Part shown: positions 47,586-58,854 of the stretch, in pieces
Numbering within the stretch: the stretch's first letter is position 1
How the letters are laid out: every line of letters begins with the position of its first letter
Origin: Oceanobacter sp. 1_MG-2023
GTDB taxonomy: Bacteria > Pseudomonadota > Gammaproteobacteria > Pseudomonadales > Oceanobacteraceae
Length of the DNA: 64,000 nt
Reading direction: 5' to 3'
Assembly: GCF_030689025.1 (NCBI RefSeq)
Contig: NZ_JAUYWA010000003.1
Coordinates: 186,001 to 250,000 of the forward strand
Made by a program: the position numbers and the translations under genes
Notes under the pieces: generated by a model
The model's input: the letters and a program-made list of their open reading frames with translations, nothing else
Database searches by the model: none
What the model was told of the DNA's origin: nothing

Positions 47586-50500
47586 ATGCCAAAACGTACT
47601 GATATCAACAGCATTCTGATCATCGGCGCTGGCCCCATTGTGATTGGCCAGGCGTGCGAATTCGACTACTCCGGCGCCCAGGCCTGTAAGGCCCTGCGCG
47701 AGGAGGGCTACCGCGTCATTCTGGTCAACTCAAACCCCGCCACCATCATGACCGATCCATCGATGGCGGATGCGACCTATATCGAACCGATCACCGTGGA
47801 AGCGGTGGCCAAAATTATCGAGAAAGAACGCCCGGATGCGTTGTTGCCGACCATGGGTGGTCAAACCGCCTTGAACTGTGCCCTCGGCCTGGAAAAAGCC
47901 GGCGTTCTGGAACAGTTTGGCGTGGAAATGATCGGTGCCAATGCCGATACCATTGACAAGGCAGAAGACCGTGATCGCTTTGACCAGGCGATGAAAAAGA
48001 TTGGTCTGGCGTGTCCACGTGCGGGCATTGCCCACACCATGGAAGAAGCCCGTGAAGTACAACAATCACTGGGTTTCCCTTGTATTATCCGTCCTTCCTT
48101 TACCATGGGTGGCACCGGTGGCGGTATCGCCTATAACAAGGAAGAATTTGAAGAAATCTGTACCCGTGGTCTGGACTTGTCGCCAACCAGCGAACTGTTG
48201 ATCGATGAATCACTGATTGGCTGGAAAGAGTACGAGATGGAAGTCGTGCGCGACAAAAACGACAACTGCATTATTGTGTGTGCCATCGAGAACTTTGATG
48301 CCATGGGGGTTCACACTGGTGACTCCATTACTGTGGCACCGGCACAAACCCTGACGGACAAAGAATATCAAATCATGCGTGACGCCTCGTTGGCGGTACT
48401 GCGTGAGATCGGCGTTGAAACTGGCGGTTCCAATGTGCAGTTTGGTATGGATCCAAAAACCGGTCGTATGGTCGTGATCGAGATGAACCCACGGGTATCC
48501 CGGTCTTCGGCACTGGCGTCCAAGGCAACCGGTTTCCCGATTGCCAAGGTGGCGGCCAAGTTGGCGATTGGCTACACCCTGGACGAATTGCAGAATGATA
48601 TTACCGGTGGTGCAACCCCGGCATCGTTCGAGCCGTCGATTGATTATGTGGTTACCAAGATCCCCCGTTTTACCTTTGAAAAATTCCCTCAGGCCGATGG
48701 CCGTCTGACCACCCAGATGAAGTCCGTGGGTGAAGTGATGGCGATTGGCCGTACCCAGCAGGAATCCTTGCAAAAAGCCCTGCGTGGTCTCGAAGTTGGC
48801 GCATCCGGCCTGGATCCCAAGGTAAATCTGGCAGACGAAGGAGCTCGCGACAAAGTGATCTCCGAACTGGTCACGCCGGGTGCCGAACGTATCTGGTACG
48901 TAGGTGATGCCTTCCGTATGGGGTTGACCATTGATGAGATTTATCAGTATTCCGGAATCGACCCCTGGTTCCTGATACAGATAGAAGACCTGATCAAGGA
49001 CGAAGCCACCGTTTCTGCCAGCAGCCTGACGGCGTTGGATGCCAGCGCTGTCTATCGCCTGAAACGCAAAGGCTTTTCTGATCAACGCCTGGCAACCTTG
49101 CTGGGTATTTCTGAAAAAGCCTTCCGCAAGCATCGCCAGAAATTGAATATTCGCCCGGTTTACAAGCGGGTTGATACCTGTGCGGCTGAATTTTCGACCG
49201 ATACCGCTTACATGTACTCGACCTACGAGGAAGAGTGCGAAGCGAATCCGACCGATCGTGACAAGATTATTGTACTCGGTGGCGGGCCTAACCGGATTGG
49301 CCAAGGGATCGAGTTTGACTACTGCTGCGTACACGCGGCGCTGGCAGCGAAGGAAGAAGGGTACGAGGCCATCATGGTCAACTGTAACCCGGAAACCGTA
49401 TCGACCGACTACGACACGTCTGACCGTTTGTACTTTGAACCGGTAACCCTGGAAGATGTGCTGGAAATCGTCGAGAAAGAAAAACCCAAGGGTGTCATTG
49501 TCCAGTACGGTGGCCAAACGCCATTGAAACTGGCCAACGAACTGGAAGCCTGTGGTGTGCCGGTGATTGGTACCTCGCCGGAAGCCATTGACCGTGCAGA
49601 AGACCGCGAGCGCTTCCAGCAAATGATCCAGCGTCTGGGTCTCAAACAGCCGGTTAACGCCACCGTGACTTCTCCGGAAGAAGCTGTCACCCGTGCCGCC
49701 GAAATCGGTTACCCGTTGGTTGTGCGCCCATCCTATGTTCTGGGTGGTCGTGCGATGGAAATCGTCAGTAACGAAAAATCCCTGCGCCGCTATATGAACG
49801 AAGCAGTACGGGTTTCCAACGATTCCCCTGTACTGCTGGATTACTTCCTGGATCGCGCCATTGAAGTGGACATTGACGCCGTTTGTGACGGCGAACAGGT
49901 CGTGATTGGTGCCATCATGCAACACATTGAACAGGCCGGGATTCACTCCGGGGATTCCGCCTGCTCACTGCCGCCTTACAGCTTGCCGGCTGAAGTGCAA
50001 GACCTGATGCGCGAACAAGTGAAAGCCATGGCGCTGGAACTGGGAGTTGTCGGTCTGATGAATACCCAGTTGGCCTGGCAGGATGGTGAAATCTACGTGA
50101 TTGAGGTGAACCCTCGCGCATCACGTACCGTGCCTTTTGTCTCCAAGTGTATCGGTGTATCGCTGGCCGCTGTTGCTGCCAAGGTCATGATGGGGCGGAC
50201 ATTGGCGGAACTGGGCTTTACGGAGGAAATTATTCCACCGTATTTCTCCGTCAAGGAAGCCGTATTCCCGTTCAACAAGTTCCAGGGTGTTGACCCGATT
50301 CTTGGGCCAGAAATGAAGTCGACCGGCGAAGTCATGGGAGCGGGCACCACTTTTGGCGAAGCCTTCTTCAAGGCTCAGCTGGGAGCCGGAGCAGACTTGC
50401 CAGAAGGTGGCACTGCTTTCCTGTCGGTTCGTGAAGCTGACAAGGCCGGTCTGGTGGCGGTTGCTCGTGGGCTGGTGGAATGCGGCTTTGAACTGGTCTG

Positions 50501-50807
50501 TACCGACGGTACCCGACGGGTACTGGAAGAGGCCGGAGTGCCATCCAGTCGTATCAACAAGGTGACCCAGGGCCGGCCGCACATTGTCGACACCATCAAG
50601 AACGATGGCATCGACCTGATCGTCAATACCACAGACGGTGCCCAGGCTATTGCAGATTCAGCAGATATTCGTCGCAGCGCATTGCAACACAAGGTGTATT
50701 ACACCACCACACTGGCAGGTGCTGAAGCGATTGTGGAAGCGCTGCGTTCAGAAGGTCTGAAAGACGTTCATCGTCTGCAAGATCTGCATGCCAGCATCGG
50801 CCAATAA
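47586..50807 (+). CDS. carB: carbamoyl-phosphate synthase large subunit
   Basis: A 1073-residue protein with two homologous ATP-grasp halves (residues 1-400 and about 555-935), an oligomerisation domain between them and a C-terminal allosteric MGS-like domain. Typical pieces: [36 protein letters not shown], and in the second half [20 protein letters not shown] and [11 protein letters not shown]. Length equals E. coli CarB. It is translationally close to carA and is followed 25 bases later by greA. Confidence 0.98.
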   Translation: MPKRTDINSILIIGAGPIVIGQACEFDYSGAQACKALREEGYRVILVNSNPATIMTDPSMADATYIEPITVEAVAKIIEKERPDALLPTMGGQTALNCALGLEKAGVLEQFGVEMIGANADTIDKAEDRDRFDQAMKKIGLACPRAGIAHTMEEAREVQQSLGFPCIIRPSFTMGGTGGGIAYNKEEFEEICTRGLDLSPTSELLIDESLIGWKEYEMEVVRDKNDNCIIVCAIENFDAMGVHTGDSITVAPAQTLTDKEYQIMRDASLAVLREIGVETGGSNVQFGMDPKTGRMVVIEMNPRVSRSSALASKATGFPIAKVAAKLAIGYTLDELQNDITGGATPASFEPSIDYVVTKIPRFTFEKFPQADGRLTTQMKSVGEVMAIGRTQQESLQKALRGLEVGASGLDPKVNLADEGARDKVISELVTPGAERIWYVGDAFRMGLTIDEIYQYSGIDPWFLIQIEDLIKDEATVSASSLTALDASAVYRLKRKGFSDQRLATLLGISEKAFRKHRQKLNIRPVYKRVDTCAAEFSTDTAYMYSTYEEECEANPTDRDKIIVLGGGPNRIGQGIEFDYCCVHAALAAKEEGYEAIMVNCNPETVSTDYDTSDRLYFEPVTLEDVLEIVEKEKPKGVIVQYGGQTPLKLANELEACGVPVIGTSPEAIDRAEDRERFQQMIQRLGLKQPVNATVTSPEEAVTRAAEIGYPLVVRPSYVLGGRAMEIVSNEKSLRRYMNEAVRVSNDSPVLLDYFLDRAIEVDIDAVCDGEQVVIGAIMQHIEQAGIHSGDSACSLPPYSLPAEVQDLMREQVKAMALELGVVGLMNTQLAWQDGEIYVIEVNPRASRTVPFVSKCIGVSLAAVAAKVMMGRTLAELGFTEEIIPPYFSVKEAVFPFNKFQGVDPILGPEMKSTGEVMGAGTTFGEAFFKAQLGAGADLPEGGTAFLSVREADKAGLVAVARGLVECGFELVCTDGTRRVLEEAGVPSSRINKVTQGRPHIVDTIKNDGIDLIVNTTDGAQAIADSADIRRSALQHKVYYTTTLAGAEAIVEALRSEGLKDVHRLQDLHASIGQ

Positions 50808-50832
50808 ACCAAGTTATCAGGAGTCAATGCAA

Positions 50833-51309
50833 ATGCAGAAGTTTCCTATGACCCTAGAAGGGGAAAAGGCATTGCGCGATGAGTTGCAACGCCTGAAAAG
50901 TGTTGATCGTCCGACCGTTATCCAGGCGATTGCGGATGCCCGTGAACACGGCGATCTCAAAGAGAATGCCGAGTATCACGCAGCCCGTGAGCAGCAGGGT
51001 TTTATTGAAGGCCGGATTCAGGAAATTGAAGGCAAGCTATCCAATTGCCAGGTGATCGATATTCACTCCATTCCTCGTACCGGCAAGGTGCTGTTTGGTG
51101 TGACCGTTACCATTATTAACGTCGATACCGATGAAGAAGTGAAATACAAAATTGTTGGTGATGACGAAGCCGATATCAAAGCCAACCGTATTTCGGTGTC
51201 ATCGCCGATAGCGCGTGCGTTGATTGGCAAGGAAGAAGGCGACACCGTTGTCGTCAAGATTCCAAGTGGTACTGTGGAATATGAAATTGATCAGGTTGAA
51301 CATATCTGA
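50833..51309 (+). CDS. greA: transcription elongation factor GreA
   Basis: A 158-residue protein: an N-terminal coiled coil (residues 1-75, with the acidic tip [20 protein letters not shown]) and a C-terminal FKBP-like domain. It restarts backtracked RNA polymerase. The ATG at 50833 ([14 protein letters not shown]) has AGGAG 9 bases upstream and gives the exact family length. It follows carB, as in pseudomonads, but the DUF4149-yhbY block that normally comes next is at the other end of this window. Confidence 0.97.
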   Translation: MQKFPMTLEGEKALRDELQRLKSVDRPTVIQAIADAREHGDLKENAEYHAAREQQGFIEGRIQEIEGKLSNCQVIDIHSIPRTGKVLFGVTVTIINVDTDEEVKYKIVGDDEADIKANRISVSSPIARALIGKEEGDTVVVKIPSGTVEYEIDQVEHI

Positions 51310-51337
51310 TCTGTCAGTGATTGCCGCACCACCTAAT

Positions 51338-51361
51338 CGCCTCCTTCGGGAGGCGTTTTTG
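51338..51361 (+). terminator. terminator after greA
   Basis: A perfect 7-bp stem CGCCTCC / GGAGGCG with a TTCG loop and a T run. Confidence 0.93.
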
Positions 51362-51584
51362 TATCTGGCTGTTGCATTGCCAGAGGTGGGTTGGTGCCGG
51401 GAGTGTCCTCTTGTGTCGCTTCGTATCAAGTGCGGCTGATTCTTGAATTATCTTTATAAATCAAATACTTGTTATATTTTTGAGCCGATTTTATGCCACG
51501 GTTCGGCGGACTCAGGCTGTATCCTGGTGACAGCGACTGGTATGGTCAGATGATCAATATAATAAGGTGTTACGGGAGAATGAC

Positions 51585-53075
51585 ATGGGCAACCGTTTAG
51601 GTATTCTTGCCATCGATCAGGGCACCACCAGTACGCGGGCCATTGTCTTTGACCAGCAGTTGCAAACCCTTGCCACGGCACAGCAGGAATTTCCCCAGCA
51701 TTATCCGGATGATGGCTGGGTTGAGCACAATCCTGATGATCTTTGGCAGAGTACCTGTGCGGTGGTACAGCAAGCGCTGGCCGCTGCCAGAGAACAAGGC
51801 TGCCAGGTCGCCGCAATCGGTATGACCAACCAGCGCGAAACCACCCTGGTATGGGACAGGCACAGTGGTGAAGCGGTTTATCCGGCCATTGTCTGGCAAG
51901 ACCGGCGTACCGCCCGGCTGTGTGATCAGCTGCGGGCAGAGGTCGGGGATGAATACGTTCAGGTGCGGTCTGGCCTACGCCTTGACCCCTATTTTTCGGC
52001 CACCAAGGCCGCCTGGATTCTGGATCATGTGGAAGGTGCCCGGGCAAGGGCCGAACGCGGTGAACTGCTGTTCGGGACGGTCGACAGTTACCTGATCTGG
52101 AAGCTGACCGGTGGCCAGCGGCACGTAACCGATGCCACCAACGCCAGCCGTACCAATCTGTTTAATATTCATCGGGGTGAGTGGGATCAAGAACTGCTCG
52201 AGCTGTTTCGTATCCCCGCGGCGATGCTGCCACAGGTACAGGATTGCTCTGGCGATTTTGGCACCGCCTTGGCGTGTTTTACCGGTGCTGAAGACATTGC
52301 CATTACCGGTGTGGCCGGTGATCAGCAGGCCGCCAGTGTCGGCCAGTGTTGCTTTGAAACGGGGCAAGTCAAAAGCACCTACGGCACTGGGTGTTTTGTG
52401 CTGCTGAATACCGGTACCCAACCCCTGAGCTCCAGTCATGGATTACTGACCACGGTTGCCTTGCAGCTGGATGGCCAGCGTACCTACGCGTTGGAAGGAG
52501 CCATTTTTGTTGCCGGAGCAACGGTGCAATGGCTGCGAGATGAACTGGGTATTATCGAACGGGCGTCCGATACCGAACGATTGGCCAGCGCACTGGACAG
52601 CAACAAAGGCGTTTACCTGGTGCCCGCATTTACCGGGTTAGGTGTACCTTACTGGCGTAGTGATGCCCGTGCCGCCATTGTTGGCCTGACCCGTGGGGCC
52701 GGCAAGGCCGAACTGGCCCGGGCGGCACTGGAAGCCGTGTGTTACCAGACCGCCGACCTGTTTGCGGTGATGGCAGAAGAAGGCATTCGGCCAACGTCAT
52801 TGCGGGTGGATGGCGGTATGGTGGCTAACAACTGGTTGCTGCAATTTCTTGCCGACGTACTGGATACCGAAGTCTTGCGTCCGGCGCTGCTGGAAACCAC
52901 CGCGTTGGGAGCGGCGTATCTGGCGGGACGCGCTGTCGGCCTCTACGGTGATACCCACGAATTTACCCGTTTGTGGCAATGCACCGCGACCTTTACACCC
53001 ACCATGAGCGAGCCACAGCGAACGGCCCTGCTGGCTGGCTGGCAAAAAGCCGTGCAGCGTGTGGTGCTGGAATAA
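51585..53075 (+). CDS. glpK: glycerol kinase
   Basis: A 496-residue kinase of the FGGY family. IDQGTTSTRAIVFD near residue 10; GMTNQRETTLVWD; GVAGDQQAASVGQ; TYGTGCFVLLNTG; and VDGGMVANNWLLQFLAD. The ATG at 51585 has GGGAG 7-11 bases before it. It phosphorylates glycerol entering the cell; glpD follows 28 bases later. No glpF transporter or glpR repressor is adjacent. Confidence 0.97.
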   Translation: MGNRLGILAIDQGTTSTRAIVFDQQLQTLATAQQEFPQHYPDDGWVEHNPDDLWQSTCAVVQQALAAAREQGCQVAAIGMTNQRETTLVWDRHSGEAVYPAIVWQDRRTARLCDQLRAEVGDEYVQVRSGLRLDPYFSATKAAWILDHVEGARARAERGELLFGTVDSYLIWKLTGGQRHVTDATNASRTNLFNIHRGEWDQELLELFRIPAAMLPQVQDCSGDFGTALACFTGAEDIAITGVAGDQQAASVGQCCFETGQVKSTYGTGCFVLLNTGTQPLSSSHGLLTTVALQLDGQRTYALEGAIFVAGATVQWLRDELGIIERASDTERLASALDSNKGVYLVPAFTGLGVPYWRSDARAAIVGLTRGAGKAELARAALEAVCYQTADLFAVMAEEGIRPTSLRVDGGMVANNWLLQFLADVLDTEVLRPALLETTALGAAYLAGRAVGLYGDTHEFTRLWQCTATFTPTMSEPQRTALLAGWQKAVQRVVLE

Positions 53076-53103
53076 ACTCCCTGCTGCCAATAAGGAAAAA
53101 CGT

Positions 53104-54759
53104 GTGACCCTGCGACAAGATACTCTGAAACAATTGGATGGTGAGTGCTTTGATGTACTGATCGTTGGTGGTGGCATTAACGGTGCTGTATCCGCAGCGG
53201 CCTTGGCCAGCCATGGTGCGCGGGTGGCACTGATTGATGCCCATGACGTTGGCAGTGCCACCAGTGCCAACAGCTCCAACCTGGTATGGGGCGGGATCAA
53301 ATACCTGGAAAGTGGTGAAGTGGCGCTGGTGAACGAACTGTGCCGCAGTCGCAATCGTCTGATGCAGCGATTTCCCAGCCGTATTCGGGAAATCCGCTTT
53401 CTGACAACAGTACCCAAAGGATTCCGCAAACCGGCCTGGATGGTATATCTGGGTGCCTTGTTGTACTGGGGGTTTGGACGCGGTGTCACATTAAAGCCGG
53501 AATACCTGTCCCGACGGCGTTTGCAGCAACGTCAGCCACTGATCAACACCGATATTGCTCAAGGTGGGTTGGAATATTCCGACGCCTGGCTGGTGGATAA
53601 CGACGCTCGCCTGACATTTGATTTTATTCGAACAGCCGTTCGACAAGGGGCTGTGGTGGCCAACTATACGGCTTCTGCAGGCTCGCAAAAAGTGGGCGAC
53701 GAATGGCACACCTGGGTTGTTGATCAGTACCGTGGCGAGAAAACACGGGTTCGCTCCCGTGTACTGTTGAATGCAACAGGACCGTGGGTGGATGATTATA
53801 ACCAGCACAGTCAGCAATCGATGAATCATCATCATGTGTATTCCAAAGGCATTCATTTGATTGTTCCCCGGTTGGTGGAAGAAGACCGGGTACTGGCATT
53901 TTTTGCCAGCGATGGCCGACTGTTTTTTATGATTCCCATGGGCAACAAGACCTGCCTGGGTACTACGGATACCCGGGTTAAGCGGCCTGAGGCGGTGGTC
54001 ACTGATTCGGATCGCCAGTTTGTGCTGGATAACGTCAATCAACGCTTGAACCTGCCTCAGCCTCTGACAATCGCCGATGTCATCTCTGAACGCTGCGGGG
54101 TCCGGCCGCTGGTGGTGGTTGGTCCGGCCCCTGATTCCCCGGAAAGCCAGCAAGACGACCGTGGGGATAACGACTGGCTGAACCTGTCACGCAAACATGC
54201 GATTAATCAGAGCGCAGATCCCAGCTACCTCAGTATTTTTGGTGGCAAGCTGACCGACTGTATTAACGTCGGCGAAGAAATTCACGAGCGACTGTGCACG
54301 TTAGGCATATCACTGCAACCGTTGTCGGATCGTTGGTTTGGAGAACCGGACGAGCGCCGCCGGGAAGGTTTCTGGCATCAGGCAACCGCACAGGGATTGG
54401 ATCAGCACTGGTGTGAACACGGTCGGGAGACCCTGCCACAACGCTGGTGGCGACGTTACGGTACCGATGCCTTTGAGTTACTGGTGGATGTGGCTGACCA
54501 TCCGGAATGGCTGCAGCCCATGCTGGATGGTGACGACGTGCGCGAGGCAGAAGTGCGCCTGGCAGCGCGGTTGGAAATGGTCACCCGGCTGGAAGACTTT
54601 CTGCGTCGCCGTACCATGCTGGAGCTGACTCTGGGCAAAGCGGCGCTGGCACAGTCACCGGCCTTGGCACGGATCAGTCAACTGTTGTTTGGCAGCGATG
54701 GAGAACGACAGCTGGAGGACTATCTGGCGACGACAACAGCGGCAACCAACGACCGTTAG
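53104..54759 (+). CDS. glpD: aerobic glycerol-3-phosphate dehydrogenase
   Basis: A 551-residue FAD enzyme. FAD-binding VLIVGGGINGAVSAAALASHG near residue 20; NSSNLVWGGIKYLESGE; FMIPMGNKTCLGTTDTRV; a C-terminal all-helical domain. The start is GTG at 53104 with AAGGA upstream. It oxidises glycerol-3-phosphate to DHAP with ubiquinone at the inner membrane and completes glycerol use with glpK. Confidence 0.95.
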   Translation: MTLRQDTLKQLDGECFDVLIVGGGINGAVSAAALASHGARVALIDAHDVGSATSANSSNLVWGGIKYLESGEVALVNELCRSRNRLMQRFPSRIREIRFLTTVPKGFRKPAWMVYLGALLYWGFGRGVTLKPEYLSRRRLQQRQPLINTDIAQGGLEYSDAWLVDNDARLTFDFIRTAVRQGAVVANYTASAGSQKVGDEWHTWVVDQYRGEKTRVRSRVLLNATGPWVDDYNQHSQQSMNHHHVYSKGIHLIVPRLVEEDRVLAFFASDGRLFFMIPMGNKTCLGTTDTRVKRPEAVVTDSDRQFVLDNVNQRLNLPQPLTIADVISERCGVRPLVVVGPAPDSPESQQDDRGDNDWLNLSRKHAINQSADPSYLSIFGGKLTDCINVGEEIHERLCTLGISLQPLSDRWFGEPDERRREGFWHQATAQGLDQHWCEHGRETLPQRWWRRYGTDAFELLVDVADHPEWLQPMLDGDDVREAEVRLAARLEMVTRLEDFLRRRTMLELTLGKAALAQSPALARISQLLFGSDGERQLEDYLATTTAATNDR

Positions 54760-54878
54760 ATAGCCAGTAATCCGGTTCATCGGTTATGCCCGCTGGTTGT
54801 GTCAATCCAGCCATTGGCTGCCTATACTGCCGCGTTTTATGGTGGATCGTTGATGGTTTCTTGTTATGGGAATGCTTT

Positions 54879-56132
54879 ATGAAAACCGCTCTGATTATCG
54901 GCTACGTCTGGCCAGAACCTGCGTCATCGGCCGCCGGCAGCCGAATGTTGCAGCTGGTGGCGGCGTTGCAATCGGGGGGCTACCAAATCGTGTTTGGATC
55001 TCCCGCCGATTGGAGCCAGCATGCCGTGGCATTGGCAGACTATAACGTTGAAGCCATCCGGCTGGAGCTTAACAGCACAACCTTTGATCACTATATCGCC
55101 GGGCTGCAGCCGGACCTGGTGATGTTCGACCGCTTTATGATGGAAGAACAGTTTGGCTGGCGGGTCGAGGAAAACTGCCCGAACGCGCTGCGGGTGCTGG
55201 ATATGGAAGATGTACACAGCTTGCGGCATGCCCGGCACCAGGCTTTGAAAGAAGGCGTTGAACCGGGGCTGAAACATGTTTATTCCGAACTGGCGATACG
55301 GGAAGTGGCGGCTATTTTGCGCTGTGACCAGACGTTGGTGATCTCGGAATATGAATATCGCTGGCTGCAACAGCAGTTCCAGATACCGGCGGCCCAGCTG
55401 ATTTACCTGCCGTTTATGTTGTCGCCAGAGCAGTGGCAGCAGCCCATTACCCGACGGAGTCAGCGGCAGCACTTTGTCTGTATCGGCAACTTTCGTCACG
55501 AGCCCAACTGGGATGCCGTGCGCTGGCTCAGAGAAGCCATTTGGCCCGGGATTCGTCAGCAGTTACCACAGGCCGAAATGCATGTGTATGGTGCTTATCC
55601 TCCCAAAAAAGCCACCAGTTTGCAGAATGAAAAACTGGGTTTTTATGTGCCCGGCTGGGCAAACGATGCACTGGAAGTGGTGCGTTCCGCCCGTGTAATG
55701 CTGGCACCGTTGCGGTTTGGGGCCGGACTTAAAGGCAAATTACTGGATGCTGCCATTACCGGTACCCCTGCAGTGACTACTCCGGTAGGTGCTGAAGGCA
55801 TGTACGAGTGTGAAGGTGGCTCTGGGTTAACACCAGGTACTCAGGGGGTGCTGGTGGCGGAGTCTGCCACGGCGTTTGTGACCTCGGCGGTCAGGCTGTA
55901 TCAGAACGACAGCTTGTGGGACGCTTGTGCCACGGCGGCATTACAATTAGCTCCCGAACGCTTCGCCTTTGCGGAACATGCACCGCGCTGGCTGGCTGGC
56001 TTGCAAACGCTGGAAGCCAATCTGGAAGCGCATCGATTGAGTGGCTTTTACGGCGCCATGCTGCGGCACCATACCCTGAAAAGCACCCGTTATATGTCGC
56101 AGTGGATCGAGGCCAAAAACCGGTTGCTGTGA
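54879..56132 (+). CDS. GT4-family glycosyltransferase
   Basis: A 417-residue protein of the GT-B fold. N-terminal KTALIIGYVWPEPASSAAGSR, then FVCIGNFRHEPNWDAVRWL at the start of the second domain and the donor-binding GAGLKGKLLDAAITGTPAVT. The ATG at 54879 has GGGA 8-11 bases upstream. It is a single gene after glpD with no other sugar-polymer genes nearby, so the product and acceptor are unknown. A TagF/capsule role is possible but not shown. Confidence 0.8.
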   Translation: MKTALIIGYVWPEPASSAAGSRMLQLVAALQSGGYQIVFGSPADWSQHAVALADYNVEAIRLELNSTTFDHYIAGLQPDLVMFDRFMMEEQFGWRVEENCPNALRVLDMEDVHSLRHARHQALKEGVEPGLKHVYSELAIREVAAILRCDQTLVISEYEYRWLQQQFQIPAAQLIYLPFMLSPEQWQQPITRRSQRQHFVCIGNFRHEPNWDAVRWLREAIWPGIRQQLPQAEMHVYGAYPPKKATSLQNEKLGFYVPGWANDALEVVRSARVMLAPLRFGAGLKGKLLDAAITGTPAVTTPVGAEGMYECEGGSGLTPGTQGVLVAESATAFVTSAVRLYQNDSLWDACATAALQLAPERFAFAEHAPRWLAGLQTLEANLEAHRLSGFYGAMLRHHTLKSTRYMSQWIEAKNRLL

Positions 56133-56172
56133 TGCCATTGTGTGGGCAAGTCACCGGTTGAGCAGGGATTGG

Positions 56173-57372
56173 CTAGCCCGGCCAGCGTTTCCAGACATGG
56201 GTGGAAATGCCATGAATAAAAATACTCAGCAGCACCGTCAGCACCGTGGTACCAAACACCGTCTCGTAAGCGGCAATACGGTTGGCATACCCCATTTGCT
56301 GGATCGCCAGCATCAGATACAGAATACTGGCGATGCCCCTGGGTCCAAACCAGGCAAGAAACACCCGTTGCCCAAACGACAAGCCACTGCCTGTCAGCGA
56401 AATCAGCACCGGAATCATCCGCACCAGAGTCAGGCTTAACAGCGCGTATACCAACATGGGCCAACTGAACAACGGCCAGGCTTCGGCGACAAAAATCAGC
56501 CCGAAGAGGAAAAACATCAGCAGGCTCAGCATTTCTCCTTCGGCCTTGCCAAATTCGCGCAAACGGCTCATGACGGTTATCCGTTGCGGCTCCAGAAACA
56601 ATCCGGCAATAAACGCGGCAATAAACCCATTACCGCCGAGAGACTCTGCACCAGAGTAAGCCAGAAATGCCAGAGACAAGGATGACAGGCGCTGGAACAG
56701 CGGCATCATTTCATGGGCATCGACGGCCCATTGCACCAGTCGGCCTCCCCAGCGGCCAACGACAATCCCTGCCAATACGCCGACCACAAACTGCTGTGTG
56801 ACAAATACCGGCCACTGCATCGAGTCGAGAAAGGCGTAATCCCCTGCGTTCATTACCGCCAGTACAAACAGCAGCACTGGTAATGCCAGGCCGTCGTTCA
56901 GGCCACTCTCAACGGTGATGGTATGGCGTAACGGCAAGCTGATACGTTTGTCGGAAAAAATGGCTTGCGCCAGCGCGGCATCGGTAGGGGATAACATAAT
57001 TGCCAGCCAGGCGGCAGGCAGCCAGGCCAACTCCAGCACAGGAACTGCCAGTAGCCAGCCCGCCAGCATGGTGAGTGGCAAACCGACAGCCAGCAGGCGA
57101 ATCGGCAATATTTCGAAACGCACCAGCTGGGCACGCTTGATCTGGCTGGCATCAGTAAACAGAATCAGGGCCAGCGTCAACTCCGCCAGCATGGTCAGTT
57201 CGTTGGCCTGGATATCGGCGGGCACCCAGTTGAGCAGTTGTGGCCCGACGATAATCCCCATCAGGGTGACCAGCATTGGAGCGCTGATACCGGATTGGTC
57301 GATGCGTTTTGAAAAGGCACTGTAGAACAGCAGGGTAGCTGCCAGAGTCAGTAGCAGTGAATGGTTACTCAT
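56173..57372 (-). CDS. CPA1-family cation:proton antiporter
   Basis: A 399-residue protein with about 12 membrane helices. SPTDAALAQAI (helix 4-5 region) and ESGLNDGLALPVLLFVL are the signature sites of the Na+/H+ exchanger CPA1 group, with the ND pair in the ion site. The C-terminus ends in a helix (VFGTTVLTVLLSIFIHGIS) with almost no cytosolic tail. It would exchange Na+ or K+ for H+ across the inner membrane; the cation is not fixed by sequence. It converges with the glycosyltransferase gene. Confidence 0.88.
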   Translation of the reverse strand: MSNHSLLLTLAATLLFYSAFSKRIDQSGISAPMLVTLMGIIVGPQLLNWVPADIQANELTMLAELTLALILFTDASQIKRAQLVRFEILPIRLLAVGLPLTMLAGWLLAVPVLELAWLPAAWLAIMLSPTDAALAQAIFSDKRISLPLRHTITVESGLNDGLALPVLLFVLAVMNAGDYAFLDSMQWPVFVTQQFVVGVLAGIVVGRWGGRLVQWAVDAHEMMPLFQRLSSLSLAFLAYSGAESLGGNGFIAAFIAGLFLEPQRITVMSRLREFGKAEGEMLSLLMFFLFGLIFVAEAWPLFSWPMLVYALLSLTLVRMIPVLISLTGSGLSFGQRVFLAWFGPRGIASILYLMLAIQQMGYANRIAAYETVFGTTVLTVLLSIFIHGISTHVWKRWPG

Positions 57373-57429
57373 GGTTCTGCTGGCTATCCGTGAAGAGACT
57401 GGAATCCGGGACGTTGGGGAGTAAGGCCG

Positions 57430-57756
57430 TTATTCCCAGATAATACGTAATGGTTCGCCAAAATCATCGTAAATGATCTTTTTACGTAATCGTCGACGGG
57501 GTTGGCTGGTGGCGGTTACTGACCGGCCAGGCTTGCGCTGGGAATCCCGGCGCTGGTCGATGGCCTGCATGACCTCGGGTACCGGAGTGCGTTCTTCTTT
57601 GGGTTTTTCGAAAGCCATGCTGCGTTCGTCATAGCGCCCGTTTTGTAGTCCCGTCGCTCCGCGAACCACTTCGCTGACCTCTCCGCCTTTTTGCAGATAC
57701 TGTTCAACCTCGTCGTTCAGCTGCTGGCGTATTTCCTTTTTGGTGGGTCGTTTCAT
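57430..57756 (-). CDS. conserved small basic protein (SutA-like motif)
   Basis: A 108-residue basic protein from ATG 57756 (MKRPTKKEIRQQL; an upstream ATG adds 5 residues). It has EQYLQKGGEVSEVVRGATG, which resembles the FLxxGGxVxE motif of the RNA-polymerase-binding protein SutA of Pseudomonas, then a Pro-rich charged middle and an Arg-rich stretch, ending KIIYDDFGEPLRIIWE. Similar hypothetical proteins are common in marine gammaproteobacteria. Function unknown; the SutA link is only a motif resemblance. Confidence 0.65.
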   Translation of the reverse strand: MKRPTKKEIRQQLNDEVEQYLQKGGEVSEVVRGATGLQNGRYDERSMAFEKPKEERTPVPEVMQAIDQRRDSQRKPGRSVTATSQPRRRLRKKIIYDDFGEPLRIIWE

Positions 57757-58035
57757 GTCTAGCTCTTGCACGTGGGCAATTAACGAACCAGAGTGCCAGA
57801 GGGTGCACCACAGTTCAATGTCTTCATGATGGGATTGTGGAGTGACTGTCAGGTTTATACCGCGCTATTGATAAAACAACGCTGTCAGCCACACGATGGA
57901 AACGTATGCCAGCGGCCACTCTGTCGTCGGGATACATAGTTGGAGTCGCCGTTGGTTATCATGTGCCAATAGCGACGGCTCGACAAGACTGACCCGCAGA
58001 TATTTGCTGGGTCAGTTTATTACTTGGGCAGAGGG

Positions 58036-58854
58036 TTAGCTCAATTCTGCTGGAAAGAACGTCGCCATGGCATTCTGCCAGGTTTGCCCCAGCACGGTTT
58101 CGACAGGCAGGCCTTTGACGTCGGCAATTTTTTCGGCAACGAAGGGCAGATATTTGGGAGCGTTCTCGATCCCTCGGTACGGCATGGGAGTCAGATAAGG
58201 CGAATCGGTTTCGAGCAGCAGCCGCTCAAGCGGGGTGGCGGCGACCACTTCGCGAACATTAACCGCCTTGTTAAAAGTGACAATGCCATTGATGCCGAGA
58301 TTAAAACCCAGCTCCACTGCCAGCTGGCCCAGCTCAAGCCCGGAGGTGAAGCTGTGAATCACGCCTTTGCGGCGCATCTGCGGGGCGTACTCCTGCAGAA
58401 TGGCCATGCTGTCGGCATCGGCTTCCCGTGTATGGATAACAACGGGTTGGTCGAACTCGATCGCCAGTTCCAGTTGACGGCAAAATACCTGGCGTTGCAC
58501 GCTGCGGTCACAGTGGTCGTAGTAATAGTCCAGGCCAATTTCGCCAACGGCAACCACTTTGTGATTGGCTGCGTGGTCACGCATATAGGAGACGGTGGCG
58601 TCATCAAACAAGGCGGCTTCGTGAGGGTGAACCCCCAGAGTGGCGTAGACATCATCGTGGGCCAGCGCCAGTGCCAGCGCCGTTGGCATATTGTCGGGCT
58701 GAACGCTGATTGTCATAAAACGTTCAACCCCAATGGCGCGGGCTTCCGCCAGAATAGTGTCTGCCGGTGCCTCTTTGAGGTAGTCGAGATGAAAATGTGT
58801 TTCGATAATCGGGCGGTGATATTCGGGCACAGCGCGGCGGTTTTTCTTGCTCAT
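58036..58854 (-). CDS. tatD: TatD family hydrolase
   Basis: A 272-residue TIM-barrel metal-dependent hydrolase. IETHFHLDYL gives the metal His pair, VGEIGLDYYYDH the next Glu, then VIHTREAD, VIHSFTSG and LLETDSPYLTP. These mark the TatD DNase group; relatives have 3'-5' exonuclease activity. It begins with a short basic extension (MSKKNRRAVPEYHRP) before the usual start. Which of the TatD/YcfH/YjjV paralogs it is cannot be told. Confidence 0.9.
   Translation of the reverse strand: MSKKNRRAVPEYHRPIIETHFHLDYLKEAPADTILAEARAIGVERFMTISVQPDNMPTALALALAHDDVYATLGVHPHEAALFDDATVSYMRDHAANHKVVAVGEIGLDYYYDHCDRSVQRQVFCRQLELAIEFDQPVVIHTREADADSMAILQEYAPQMRRKGVIHSFTSGLELGQLAVELGFNLGINGIVTFNKAVNVREVVAATPLERLLLETDSPYLTPMPYRGIENAPKYLPFVAEKIADVKGLPVETVLGQTWQNAMATFFPAELS

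Noticed and set aside
48210-49946. 578-residue open frame antisense to carB
   Set aside because: Long because carB is strongly codon-biased; no family motif.
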